From assembly GCA_027451345.1 (NCBI GenBank), contig DAIDJO010000097.1:1-36088 (forward strand): a DNA stretch of 36,088 bases. Reading direction: 5' to 3'. The notes under the pieces are model-generated. The model had not been told where the DNA came from. It did not search any database and saw only the letters and a program-made list of their open reading frames with translations. This stretch comes from Solirubrobacterales bacterium (GTDB lineage Bacteria; Actinomycetota; Thermoleophilia; Solirubrobacterales; Solirubrobacteraceae). Made by a program: the position numbers and the translations under genes. The number at the start of each line of letters is the position of its first letter. Within the stretch, counting starts at the first letter, position 1. Shown in pieces: positions 15,808 to 23,137 of the stretch.

Positions 15808-16450
15808 GGCCGAGGCTGCGTTCGAGCCGGTCGCCGAGCCGCACCAGGCAGGGGCCGTCAAAGGGCTGGCGATCCACCAGCTCGAGCTCCGCGCCGATGC
15901 CGATGCCCTGCTCGGTGAGGTAGCGCAGCATGTCGGGCTCGGCGTCGGAGACCCGCGCGACGCGCGCGTGCTCCCCCGGCCGCAGCTCCGCCAGCGTGGG
16001 CTGCGCGCGGTCGTCGACCTCGAGCAGGCGGTTCGGGATCGGGTCGCCGTGGGGGTCCGCCACCGGGTCGCCGAGCTTGACGGCGATCAGCTCGATCAGG
16101 TCGTCGGAGGCGGCGTGCTCGAGCGCGTCGGCGAACCGGTGGACGTCCTCCCAGGGGATGTCGAGGCTCGTGGCCAGGAACAGTTCGAGCAGGCGGTGGC
16201 GGCGGATGACGGCGAGGGCGAGGTGGCGGCCCGTCGGGGTCAGGCGCACGCCCCGGTACGGGACGTGCTCGGCCAACCCCGAGCTGTCCATCCGCTTGAG
16301 CATCGTCGAGACCGAGCCGGCCGTGATGCCGAGGCGGTCGGCGATCTGGCTCGTCGACGCCGTCTGCTCGGGTTCGAGGGTCAGCGCGTAGATCGCCTTG
16401 ACGTAGTCCTCGACCGGCGCCGAGGCGGGGATGGGTTCGGTCGTCGACAC
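15770..16450 (-). CDS. DtxR/MntR-family metal-dependent repressor
   Basis: The 226-residue regulator has an N-terminal winged helix (VEDYVKAIYAL, TSQIADRLGITAGSVSTMLKRMDSSGLAEH, RGVRLTPTGRHLAL), the metal-binding/dimerisation helix with RRHRLLELFLATSLDIPWEDVHRFADALEHAASDDLIELI (the HR.LE and E..HE-type residues; here E..EHA), and a C-terminal FeoA/SH3-like domain (LRPGEHARVARVSDAEPDMLRYLTEQGI). It is expected to bind Mn or Fe and repress uptake genes. The divergent Nramp-like gene is the obvious target. The start is GTG 16450. Confidence 0.9.
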   Translation of the reverse strand: MSTTEPIPASAPVEDYVKAIYALTLEPEQTASTSQIADRLGITAGSVSTMLKRMDSSGLAEHVPYRGVRLTPTGRHLALAVIRRHRLLELFLATSLDIPWEDVHRFADALEHAASDDLIELIAVKLGDPVADPHGDPIPNRLLEVDDRAQPTLAELRPGEHARVARVSDAEPDMLRYLTEQGIGIGAELELVDRQPFDGPCLVRLGDRLERSLGLRLAQAIHVERL

Positions 16451-16456
16451 CCGATC

Positions 16457-16518
16457 AAGCTTAACTCACACCGCCACCATAACGGCGATTTTGAGCCTGT
16501 GAACTTCACGGTAAGCTT
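16457..16518. promoter_or_regulatory. divergent promoter/operator between DtxR and Nramp genes
   Basis: The same box reads outward on both strands: GTTAAGCTT on the minus strand (16465-16457, 6 nt before the DtxR GTG) and GGTAAGCTT on the plus strand (16510-16518, 10 nt before the Nramp ATG). Each can serve as a -10 element, and the pair forms a widely spaced inverted repeat that a dimeric regulator could span. DtxR control is inference. Confidence 0.45.
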
Positions 16519-16528
16519 CCGAAGGGAA

Positions 16529-17917
16529 ATGGAGCGTCCCGCCCCCTCCGACACCATCCCCTCGGGCGCGTTGCCCGGCGAGCTCGCCGAGCTCACGCGC
16601 GAGGACGTGGCCCGCTCGCTCGACCGCTCGCGCGTGCAGCGGGCCCGCGGGCGGCGCTCACGCTGGTATCTGCTGTGGTTGCTCGTCGGGCCCGGAATCC
16701 TCGCCATGCTCGGCGAGAACGACGGGCCGAGCATGATCTCCTACACCGCCACCGGGGCGATCGACGGGATCGGGTTCTTCCTGCCCTTCATCGTGGTGAC
16801 GTTCCTGATGGCGATCGTCTGCCAGGAGATGTGCATGCGGATCGGTGCGGTGACGCACCGCGGGTTCGGGCAGCTCGTGCGTGAGCGCTACGGCAGCTCC
16901 TGGGCGTGGCTGGCCGCCGGTGACCTGCTCTTCACCAACCTCGTCACGCTGATCGGAGAGTTCGTGGCGATCCGCGTCGGACTCGCCTACTTCCACCTCG
17001 GCGCCGGCGTGGCGGCCCTGCTCGGCGTGATCCTCGTCGTCTTCGCCCTGAGCGGTGGGCGCTACTGGCGGTGGGAGCGGATCGTCCTCGGTCTCGCCAC
17101 CTTCAATGGGCTGTTCCTCGTCTGCGCGATCCTCGTCCGGCCGAGCCTCGCGCACCTCGGTCACGCCTTCGTCACCTTCTCGCCGCTGCCGCGCGGGAGC
17201 TTCAACGAGCTCCTGCTGCTGCTCGCCTCGACGATCGGGGCCACCGTCACGCCGTGGATGGTGTTCTTCCAGCAGAGCGCGTCGGCCGACAAGGGGCTGA
17301 CTCCGCGCGACCTCCGCCAGGGGCGGCTCGACACGATCGTCGGCGGGGTCTTCGCGGCGTTCTTCGGTTGCGGCGCCCTCGTCGCCGGCGCGGCCCTGTT
17401 CGGCCACGGCGGGACGAGCGTGAACGGATTCGCCGGCGCGGGCTTTCCGCTGGCACTCGGGCACCGGGCGGGCGGCACCGTCGGCACGCTGTTCGCCCTG
17501 GGCATGGTCGAGGCGGGCGCCGTGGCGATCCTCACGATCTCAGCGAGCACCGGGTACGCCGTGGGGGAGTGCCTCGGTGGCGGCACCAGCTTCAACCTCA
17601 GCCCGCGCGACGCCGCGCCGTTTTACTCGATCAACGTGCTCGTGGCGGCGGTCGCGGCTGCCGTGATCCTGCTCCCGGGGGTGCCGCTGCTCTCGATCGC
17701 GCTGAACGCCAACGTCCTGGCGACCGTGCTGCTGCCGTTCACGCTCGTGTTCGTGCTGATGCTCGCCAACGACCGCCAGCTGATGGGCCGCTGGGTGAAC
17801 GGGCTGCGGACCAACGTGCTCGCCCTCGGCATCGTGCTCGTCGTCTCGGTGTGCGGCGCGGCGTACGGCATCGACTCGTTCCTCCTGCAGATCCACGTCC
17901 TCGGCGGCGGGGCGTGA
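16529..17917 (+). CDS. Nramp-related metal transporter with altered metal-site motifs
   Basis: The 462-residue protein has 10-11 transmembrane helices of the Nramp (LeuT-fold) family. Canonical Nramp carries DPGN in helix 1 and MPH in helix 6, both lining the Mn/Fe site. Here helix 1 reads GPGILAMLGENDGPSM and helix 6 reads STIGATVTPWMVFF, so the DPGN is END-GPS and the MPH is TPW. This resembles the divergent Nramp-related branch that includes Mg transporters (NRMT); which metal it moves is unresolved. ATG 16529 has a GAAGGGA site. An open frame extends upstream only as a shadow of the DtxR gene. Divergence from a DtxR/MntR-type regulator suggests metal-responsive control. Confidence 0.88.
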   Translation: MERPAPSDTIPSGALPGELAELTREDVARSLDRSRVQRARGRRSRWYLLWLLVGPGILAMLGENDGPSMISYTATGAIDGIGFFLPFIVVTFLMAIVCQEMCMRIGAVTHRGFGQLVRERYGSSWAWLAAGDLLFTNLVTLIGEFVAIRVGLAYFHLGAGVAALLGVILVVFALSGGRYWRWERIVLGLATFNGLFLVCAILVRPSLAHLGHAFVTFSPLPRGSFNELLLLLASTIGATVTPWMVFFQQSASADKGLTPRDLRQGRLDTIVGGVFAAFFGCGALVAGAALFGHGGTSVNGFAGAGFPLALGHRAGGTVGTLFALGMVEAGAVAILTISASTGYAVGECLGGGTSFNLSPRDAAPFYSINVLVAAVAAAVILLPGVPLLSIALNANVLATVLLPFTLVFVLMLANDRQLMGRWVNGLRTNVLALGIVLVVSVCGAAYGIDSFLLQIHVLGGGA

Positions 17918-18114
17918 TGTCGTCTCGCGCGCGCGAGGAGGAGGACGAGGAGCTGATCATGTTCCTCGAGCGCGACCAGCTCGCGGCGGATCGGCGCCGG
18001 CCGCTGCCGCCGGCCGAGATCGGCTGGCGGGCCCACACAGCCCTCTGGTCGCTGCGCATCTTCGTCCTGATCGTCGGGGCGATGGTGATCTACACGTTCT
18101 GCGCTCAGCTCTGA
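17917..18114 (+). CDS. small single-pass membrane protein coupled to the Nramp gene
   Basis: The 65-residue product has an acidic start (REEEDEELIMFLERDQLAADRR), a linker, and one C-terminal transmembrane helix (LRIFVLIVGAMVIYTFCA, about 45-62). Its ATG overlaps the transporter stop by one base (TGATG), so translation is coupled. It could be an accessory subunit or stabiliser of the transporter; there is no known family. It overlaps the convergent permease gene by 10 bp. Confidence 0.7.
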   Translation: MSSRAREEEDEELIMFLERDQLAADRRRPLPPAEIGWRAHTALWSLRIFVLIVGAMVIYTFCAQL

Positions 18115-18929
18115 GCGGCGGAGCTGCGCGATCCCCGGCGCGACCCGCCGGCCCGCGCCGGGCTCGTGCCGAGCCGGGCCGCGAGGAAGGCCGCCGCGCC
18201 GAGGCTGCCGACGAAGAACCCGATCGGCCATTCGGTGAGGTAGGCGAGGGCGGTCGCGCTCCACACGATCGCCAGCGCGGTGATCACGGAGAGGCTCAGC
18301 GCGCGCCCCGGTGTCCCGGCGAGAGAGCGCGCGGTGGCGGCCGGGGCCACGAGCACGCTGAAGATGAGGGTCGTGCCGACCACCGGCACCGTCATCGTCG
18401 TGGCGAGGGCGACGAGCAGCAGGAAGGCGAGGTCGAGCGTCACCGCCCGCGCGCCCACCACCGCCTCCGGCAGGGCGGACGCGAGCAGCAGCGGGCGCCA
18501 GAGCGTCGCCAGCGCCGCCAGGCAGACGGCCGTGAGCGCGGCGGTCGGGAGCAGCTCGCCGCGCCCGACGGCGAGCACCTCGCCGAAGAGCAGGGCGAAG
18601 ATCGACGAGGCGGGCTCGGCGCTCAGGCTGACGAAGAGCGCTCCGAGGCCGAGCAGCAGCACGAGCGCGAGCGCCGTGCCGACGTCCCGCCGTCCGCGGT
18701 GGCTGAGCCCGGCGATGCCGAACGCTCCCAGGACGGCGAAGAGGCCGAGTCCGAGCAGCGTGGAGACGCCGACCAGGGTGGCGCCGGCGGCGCCGGCGAA
18801 CGAACCGCTGGGGATCGCGTGGGCGGCAAAGGCGGCCCCGCGGAGCACCACGAAGAAGCCGATCGCGCCGCCGACGACGGCGACCATCGTCCCCACGATC
18901 CAGGCGTCGGGCATCGTGCCGCTGAACAT
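18105..18929 (-). CDS. metal ABC transporter permease (ZnuB-like), second
   Basis: The 274-residue integral membrane protein of the ABC-3 (ZnuB/MntB/TroC) family has about eight helices. Recognisable segments are GFFVVLRGAAFAAHAIPSGSFAGAAGATLVG, SHRGRRDVGTALALVL and [31 protein letters not shown]. The C-terminal tail is Arg/Ser/Gly-rich. It is the last gene of the znu-like operon, 4 nt after the other permease, so the channel may be a heterodimer of both. Confidence 0.88.
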   Translation of the reverse strand: MFSGTMPDAWIVGTMVAVVGGAIGFFVVLRGAAFAAHAIPSGSFAGAAGATLVGVSTLLGLGLFAVLGAFGIAGLSHRGRRDVGTALALVLLLGLGALFVSLSAEPASSIFALLFGEVLAVGRGELLPTAALTAVCLAALATLWRPLLLASALPEAVVGARAVTLDLAFLLLVALATTMTVPVVGTTLIFSVLVAPAATARSLAGTPGRALSLSVITALAIVWSATALAYLTEWPIGFFVGSLGAAAFLAARLGTSPARAGGSRRGSRSSAAQS

Positions 18930-18933
18930 GGCC

Positions 18934-19806
18934 CTACCTCCCGCGGCCGGGTCGGTGCGTCCAGGCTCCGGCGAGGAGATAACTGAGGACGACGAGGGCG
19001 ACGATGAAGAAGCTGGCCGGCCAGCCGTGGTGCAGCGGCGGCCAGTAGTAGCTGTCCCAGGCGAGCAGCAGCCCGCCCCAGGTGCAGGCGAGACCGATCA
19101 GCGCGGCGGCGAGGAGGGCGCGCGCGGGGCGGCTGGTCAGGCGCAGGGCGCTCGCCGCCGGTCCGACGACGAGTGCGGTGGAGAGGATCGCCCCGATCGT
19201 CTCGGCGGCGAGGGCGACGGCCGTGGCGAGCGCCAGCAGGTAGGCGAACCCCACCAGGCGGGCGGAGATCCCGCGGGCGGCGGCGAGCTCGGGGCTGATG
19301 CTCACGAGCAGGAGCGGGCGGTAGATCACCGCGAGCAGGAGCACCGCCGTGCCGCCCAGGAGCAGAACGAGCGGGAGGGCCGTCGCCGGTATGGCGAAGA
19401 TGGAGCCGAAGAGGATCGTCGCGGTGGCTCCGCTCGCGCTCTCGCGGCTGCTGGCGAGGTAGAGGAACAGCGCGGTGAGTCCGAAGCCGAGCCCGAGCAC
19501 GATGCCGGTCGCGACGTCCCGGCCGCGGGCGCGCTGCACGCCGATCAGCTCGAGCACCGTGGCCGCCGCGGCCGAGAAGGCGACGAAGCCTGCGAGCGGC
19601 CCGGCGCCGACCAGGAAGGCGCTCGACCCGCCGGAGGCGCCGATGTCCCCCACCGCCTCGGCCGCAAACGACTGGCCGCGCAGCACCGTGAAGACGCCGA
19701 CGAGCGCGGCGACGACGGTCACCGCGCCGCCCAGCTCGACGGCGGCCCGGACGACCGGGCTGGCGAAGAACCCGGGTTCGACGATCGCTCGCAGTACCGC
19801 GCCCAT
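18934..19806 (-). CDS. metal ABC transporter permease (ZnuB-like), first
   Basis: The 290-residue ABC-3 family permease has about eight helices: GVFTVLRGQSFAAEAVGDIGASGGSSAFLVG, RGRDVATGIVLGLGFG, RGISARLVGFAYLLALATAVALAAETIGAILSTALVVGPAASAL. It pairs with the adjacent ATPase and the second permease. Six nucleotides separate it from the ATPase gene, so the operon is tight. Substrate Zn or Mn, judged from the binding protein and the Zur-type regulator. Confidence 0.88.
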   Translation of the reverse strand: MGAVLRAIVEPGFFASPVVRAAVELGGAVTVVAALVGVFTVLRGQSFAAEAVGDIGASGGSSAFLVGAGPLAGFVAFSAAAATVLELIGVQRARGRDVATGIVLGLGFGLTALFLYLASSRESASGATATILFGSIFAIPATALPLVLLLGGTAVLLLAVIYRPLLLVSISPELAAARGISARLVGFAYLLALATAVALAAETIGAILSTALVVGPAASALRLTSRPARALLAAALIGLACTWGGLLLAWDSYYWPPLHHGWPASFFIVALVVLSYLLAGAWTHRPGRGR

Positions 19807-19812
19807 CGCCGC

Positions 19813-20625
19813 TCAGAATGCTCCGTCGTGGTGGTGAGGATGGCTCGGCTCGGCGTCGTCGCTGTCGCCGGCGATGACGAGCACGCGCCCGCCGACCCGG
19901 ATCACCTCGACGCGGTGTCCGTAGAGACGGCTGAGCACGTCCGGCCGCACCACCTCCTCGGCGGTGCCACAGGCGGCGCGGCCGTCCGCCAGGTAGATGA
20001 CGCGGTCCATCGCCGGCAGCAGCGCGTTCATCTCGTGGGCCGAGATGAGGACGGCGACCCGCTGCTCGCGGGCGACCCGCGCGAGCAGGTCGACGACCTC
20101 CCGCGCGCTGCGCAGGTCGAGGTTCGCGAGCGGCTCGTCGAGCAGGAGCAGGCGCGGCCGGCTGACGAGCGCGTGGGCGATCAGGATGCGCTGCTGCTCG
20201 CCGCCCGACAGCCGCCCGACCCGCTCGTCGGCCACGGCCTCCGCGCCGACCGCCCGCAGGATCTCCGCCACCCGCCGGCGCCGCTCCCGGTTTGGCAGCG
20301 GGAAGCCGAGCCGGTGCCCGTCGAGGCCGAGCGCGACGAGATCGCGGCCGCGCACCGGCATGTCGGGGTCGAGGAGGAACTTCTGCGGCACGTACCCGAC
20401 GGCCCGGTGGCCGGCCACGTCCGGCAGCAGGACGGCGCCGCGCGTCGGGGAGAGCTGTCCGAGGATGACCCGCATCAGCGTCGTCTTCCCCGCGCCGTTG
20501 GAGCCGATCAGGCCCGTCAGGGTGCCCGCCGGGAGCTCGAAGCGCACCTCGTCGAGCACTCGCCGGCCCCCGAGCTCGACGGTCACGTCCTGCACCCGCA
20601 GGCCCACATCGCCCCCGAGGCTCAT
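19813..20625 (-). CDS. znuC: metal ABC transporter ATPase (ZnuC-like)
   Basis: The 270-residue ABC ATPase has Walker A (GSNGAGKTT), Q-loop (VPQKF), signature LSGGEQQR, Walker B (RLLLLDEPLANLD) and H-loop (ISAHEM). The short C-terminus ends HPHHHDGAF, a His-rich tail seen in some zinc importers that may sense metal. Its ATG overlaps the stop of the binding-protein gene (ATGA), so translation is coupled. The true start is the ATG at 20625; the open frame beyond it lies inside the binding-protein gene. Confidence 0.9.
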   Translation of the reverse strand: MSLGGDVGLRVQDVTVELGGRRVLDEVRFELPAGTLTGLIGSNGAGKTTLMRVILGQLSPTRGAVLLPDVAGHRAVGYVPQKFLLDPDMPVRGRDLVALGLDGHRLGFPLPNRERRRRVAEILRAVGAEAVADERVGRLSGGEQQRILIAHALVSRPRLLLLDEPLANLDLRSAREVVDLLARVAREQRVAVLISAHEMNALLPAMDRVIYLADGRAACGTAEEVVRPDVLSRLYGHRVEVIRVGGRVLVIAGDSDDAEPSHPHHHDGAF

Positions 20626-21572
20626 CGGGCCAGGCTCGTGGTCGATCGTCCGGTCGAGACGGCGCGGTCGAGCGCCGCGAGCTCCGCGAGCATCCAGGAC
20701 TGGTAGTCGTAGCCCTGGGGCATCGTCTCGTACACCGCCACCTCCGGGATGTGGCGCGCCGCCGCGGCGCGCAGGAACGACTGCGTCACCGTGTCGGTGA
20801 CCTGGCGGTTGTAGACGATCGCCCGGATCCGGCGGGTCTGGATGATCCGGTCCTCGGTCGTGAGATCCTGGGGGGCGGGATCGACCCCGTTCATCAGATC
20901 CGCCTGCAGGTTCCACGGGGTCAGGTTGCGCACCCCGGCGGCGCGCAGGAGGTCGTTGGCGACCGGCTCGGTGCTCGCCACCGGGACTCCGGCGTGCGCC
21001 CGCCGGAAGGCCGACAGCGCGGCGAAGACCGGGGCGAGCGCCCGCCGGAACCGCGCCTCCCGGGCGCGGAAATAGCGCGCGTGGGCGGGGGCGAGGCGGC
21101 CGAGGTCCCTGGCGACCGCCGCGGCGACATCGGCGACGGCGCGCGGGTTGTACCAGAGATGTGGGTTCGGGGTCGCCGCGGGGAGTCCGAGCAGCCGCTG
21201 CACGTCGATCACCCGCCGGCCGGGCGCGGGCGAGGCGGCTTCGAGCTGGGTCATGAAGGCGTCGTAGCCCAGGCCGTTCTGCACGATCAGCCGGGCCCCG
21301 GCGATCGTTCGCGCGACGCTCGGGCTGACCTCAAAGGTGTGCGGGTCGACGGCGGGATTGCGGAGGATCGCCGTCGTGGCGACGTAGCGGCCCCCGACCT
21401 GAGCGAGCACGTTCGCGTACTGGCTCTCGGCTCCGACGACGCTGATCCGTCCCCCGGACGCCGGTGGCCTCGACGCGGTCGCGCCGCAGCCGGCCACCGC
21501 GAGGGCCATCACCGCGAACGGCAGGAGCGCGAACGCGCGGCGTGGGTGGGGGTGGAGGCGGACGTGGAGCAT
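20622..21572 (-). CDS. znuA: metal ABC transporter substrate-binding lipoprotein (ZnuA/TroA-like)
   Basis: The lipoprotein of about 316 residues has a signal sequence with lipobox AVAGC. It is a periplasmic-type cluster A-I binding protein for Zn or Mn. Metal ligands visible are His in DPHTFEVSP, His in NPHLWYNP and Glu in VASTEPVAND, with acidic YETMPQG near the end. No Asp/His-rich loop like that of E. coli ZnuA is present. The chosen start is ATG 21572. A TTG three codons earlier (21581) is possible. It is divergent from the Fur/Zur-type gene across a Zur-like box. Confidence 0.88.
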   Translation of the reverse strand: MLHVRLHPHPRRAFALLPFAVMALAVAGCGATASRPPASGGRISVVGAESQYANVLAQVGGRYVATTAILRNPAVDPHTFEVSPSVARTIAGARLIVQNGLGYDAFMTQLEAASPAPGRRVIDVQRLLGLPAATPNPHLWYNPRAVADVAAAVARDLGRLAPAHARYFRAREARFRRALAPVFAALSAFRRAHAGVPVASTEPVANDLLRAAGVRNLTPWNLQADLMNGVDPAPQDLTTEDRIIQTRRIRAIVYNRQVTDTVTQSFLRAAAARHIPEVAVYETMPQGYDYQSWMLAELAALDRAVSTGRSTTSLAR

Positions 21573-21588
21573 CGTCGTCAACAGTAAC

Positions 21589-21613
21589 GATAATGATTCT
21601 GATTCTCATTATC
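21589..21613. promoter_or_regulatory. Zur/Fur-type operator
   Basis: Inverted repeat GATAATGA (21589-21596) and TCATTATC (21606-21613) with a 9-nt spacer, in the gap between the znuA-like gene (-) and the Zur-like gene (+). Its AT-rich sequence and AATGATT...CATT core match the general Zur/Fur box pattern. It overlaps the -35 region of the plus-strand promoter, so repression of both divergent units is expected. Confidence 0.7.
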
Positions 21614-21632
21614 ATCGGCGTGGTGAGAGCCC

Positions 21633-21638
21633 TATCAT
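21633..21638 (+). promoter_or_regulatory. -10 box TATCAT of the Zur-like gene, likely leaderless
   Basis: TATCAT ends 8 nt before the GTG at 21647 and no Shine-Dalgarno sequence is present, so the transcript may begin at the start codon. The Zur-like box lies 20 nt further upstream. Confidence 0.4.
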
Positions 21639-21646
21639 CCGCGAGC

Positions 21647-22129
21647 GTGAGCGCCACCGGCGAACTGACCCGCGAGCAGCGGGCATGGGTCGATCGCTCC
21701 CGCGCGCTGCTCCGCCAGGCGGGGCATCGGCGAGGGGCGGCTCGCGACGTGCTGATCGAGCTCTTCGCGCGCGAGGACTGCGCGCTGACCGTCCAGGAGA
21801 TCGACCGCCGTCTCGCGGCGTGGCGGCGCAGCGGCCTGGTGGACCGCCCGGTCGGCATCGCGAGCGTCTACCGCGGCGTCGAGGTGCTCCAGGACCTGCG
21901 CCTGGTCGCCCGCGTCGACCTCGGGGACGGCCTGGCCCGGTACGAGCGCGCCGCGCTCGAGCAGCATGACCACCATCACCACCACTTCGTGTGCGAGCGC
22001 TGCGCCCTGCTCGTGCCCTTCGACGACGACGCGCTCGAGCGGGCGATCGGCGCGCTCGAGCGTCGTCTCGGCTTCACCGCGACCGAGCACGAGGTCGTGC
22101 TCCGCGGGATCTGCCGGCACTGCCGCTGA
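21647..22129 (+). CDS. zur: Fur-family regulator, Zur-like
   Basis: The 160-residue repressor has a Fur-family winged helix (RRGAARDVLIELFAREDCALTVQEIDRRLAAWRR, IASVYRGVEVLQDLRLVARVDLGDGLARYE) and the metal-binding hallmarks DHHHHHFVCERC and a final CRHC: two CxxC pairs for a structural zinc. Fur family members bind DNA with metal; Zur is inferred from the divergent Znu-type operon. GTG 21647 is chosen because the frame upstream is an open shadow of the promoter. Final residues are CRHCR. Confidence 0.85.
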   Translation: MSATGELTREQRAWVDRSRALLRQAGHRRGAARDVLIELFAREDCALTVQEIDRRLAAWRRSGLVDRPVGIASVYRGVEVLQDLRLVARVDLGDGLARYERAALEQHDHHHHHFVCERCALLVPFDDDALERAIGALERRLGFTATEHEVVLRGICRHCR

Positions 22130-22184
22130 GCGCGCCGGCGAGGCGCCTCCGGCCGGCGGCTGAGCCGGTCATGACGATCTCCGC

Positions 22185-22212
22185 GGTTTGTCCGGTGAGC
22201 GGTGCCGGGTAC
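22185..22212 (+). promoter_or_regulatory. sigma-B/F-type promoter of the gas-vesicle operon
   Basis: GGTTTG (22185-22190) and GGGTAC (22207-22212) are separated so that GTTT and GGGTAC are 17 nt apart, close to the actinobacterial sigma-B consensus GTTT-N15-17-GGGTAT. The predicted start near 22219 gives a 5' leader of about 27 nt ending in the GGGAGG at 22234-22239 and the GTG at 22246. Confidence 0.6.
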
Positions 22213-22245
22213 TTCCTGGCGAGAACCGAAGTCGGGAGGTGTCCG

Positions 22246-22593
22246 GTGGCGTCAGGCATCCAACGAGGGCTCCGCCGTTCCGGGCGGCGTCTGCTCCGCA
22301 GGGCGCGTCGCCGCCGCAGGGGCCCGCTCGCTGGGATGCTCGGTCGGCTCCGGGACGCGGCCGTCTGGACCGACCTCTCCGGCGTGAGGGGCGTTGTCCT
22401 CGGCGCAACGCTCGCCGCCCTGGTTCCGCTCGCGCTGCGATCGGGTAGGACGAGGGAACCGCCGGCTGAGGAGCCCCCTCCCGAGGGCCCGCTCGACGAC
22501 GACTTCTGGTCCAGGGTCTCGCACGCGGGGACGAGCCCACGGCGGGTGAGACAGCGACCGCGGTCGCGCAGTCGAAACCAACATGGACGGTGA
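22246..22593 (+). CDS. gas-vesicle-operon small membrane-associated protein, unknown
   Basis: The 115-residue protein is probably the first gene of the gas-vesicle transcript. A very basic N-terminus (RGLRRSGRRLLRRARRRRRG) precedes a hydrophobic stretch (GVVLGATLAALVPLAL, about 52-67), an acidic Pro/Glu segment (EEPPPEGPLDDDFWSRV) and a basic Arg/Ser tail. It starts with GTG after a strong GGGAGG site. No family is recognised. The charge pattern and single hydrophobic segment suggest it lies on a membrane or a vesicle surface. It overlaps the following frame by 11 nt if ATG 22583 is used there. Confidence 0.6.
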   Translation: MASGIQRGLRRSGRRLLRRARRRRRGPLAGMLGRLRDAAVWTDLSGVRGVVLGATLAALVPLALRSGRTREPPAEEPPPEGPLDDDFWSRVSHAGTSPRRVRQRPRSRSRNQHGR

Positions 22594-22600
22594 GCCAGGC

Positions 22601-23137
22601 ATGCCAATCGATATTCGCCGGTGCGCGGTGGCCGCGGCCCACGCGGCCCTGACCGAGGCGTTCGCGCCCACACCGACCCCGCCACCGCACCGCCGCCGGC
22701 TGCGCCCGCTGCGGGCCATCCTGCTCGGGGTCGGGATCGTCACGACGACCCGGGTGGCGCTGAGCCCCGACCGCCGGCAGGAGTTGCTCGACGCGCTGGC
22801 CAGCCGTGTGCCGCTGCAGGAGCTGCTCGACGAGCTCCGGCGCGAGGAGGACGCGGACCTCGACGACCCCGAGGGCGGTGACGAGGAACCCGAGGGCGGC
22901 GGCGAGGAACCCGAGGGCGGCGACGAGCCGGACGCGGGCGAGCAGGAACCCGGCGAGGACCTCGGGGTGGCACGGGCCGCCTCGACGCCCGCGGACACGA
23001 CCGCCGAACCGGCCGGCCCGCCGGTCCGGCGCAGCCAGGCGGCCGAGAGCTCGCGGCGACGCCGCGCCAGCCGCGCGCGAGGGGCCGGCGAGGGCCAACG
23101 CCCGCGCACGCCTCCCCACCGGGGATCGCGGGCGTGA
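22601..23137 (+). CDS. gas-vesicle-operon protein with acidic repeat
   Basis: The 178-residue product has a hydrophobic N-terminal stretch (LRAILLGVGIVTTTRVAL, about 35-52), a helix (PDRRQELLDALASRVPLQELLDELRREED), three tandem 7-residue acidic repeats (PEGGDEE type, encoded by 22868-22930), and a basic C-terminus rich in Arg/Ser/Gly. An alternative start is ATG 22583, but GGTGA fits ATG 22601 better. No known family. It shares general architecture with its two neighbours (one hydrophobic segment plus charged tails). Confidence 0.6.
   Translation: MPIDIRRCAVAAAHAALTEAFAPTPTPPPHRRRLRPLRAILLGVGIVTTTRVALSPDRRQELLDALASRVPLQELLDELRREEDADLDDPEGGDEEPEGGGEEPEGGDEPDAGEQEPGEDLGVARAASTPADTTAEPAGPPVRRSQAAESSRRRRASRARGAGEGQRPRTPPHRGSRA
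22868..22930. repeat. three 21-bp tandem repeats inside the acidic-repeat gene
   Basis: Three consecutive 21-bp units (22868-22888, 22889-22909, 22910-22930) encode the repeated PEGG(D/G)EE. In-frame expansion or contraction would change the acidic tail length. Confidence 0.8.

Noticed and set aside
15785-16528. Long N-terminal extension of the Nramp-like protein (710 codons)
   Set aside because: The extra sequence is antisense to the DtxR-type gene and has no membrane character; ATG 16529 has a good ribosome-binding site.
18280-20706. 808-codon plus-strand open frame
   Set aside because: Antisense to the znu-type permeases and ATPase. Its product is charged low-complexity sequence without domains.
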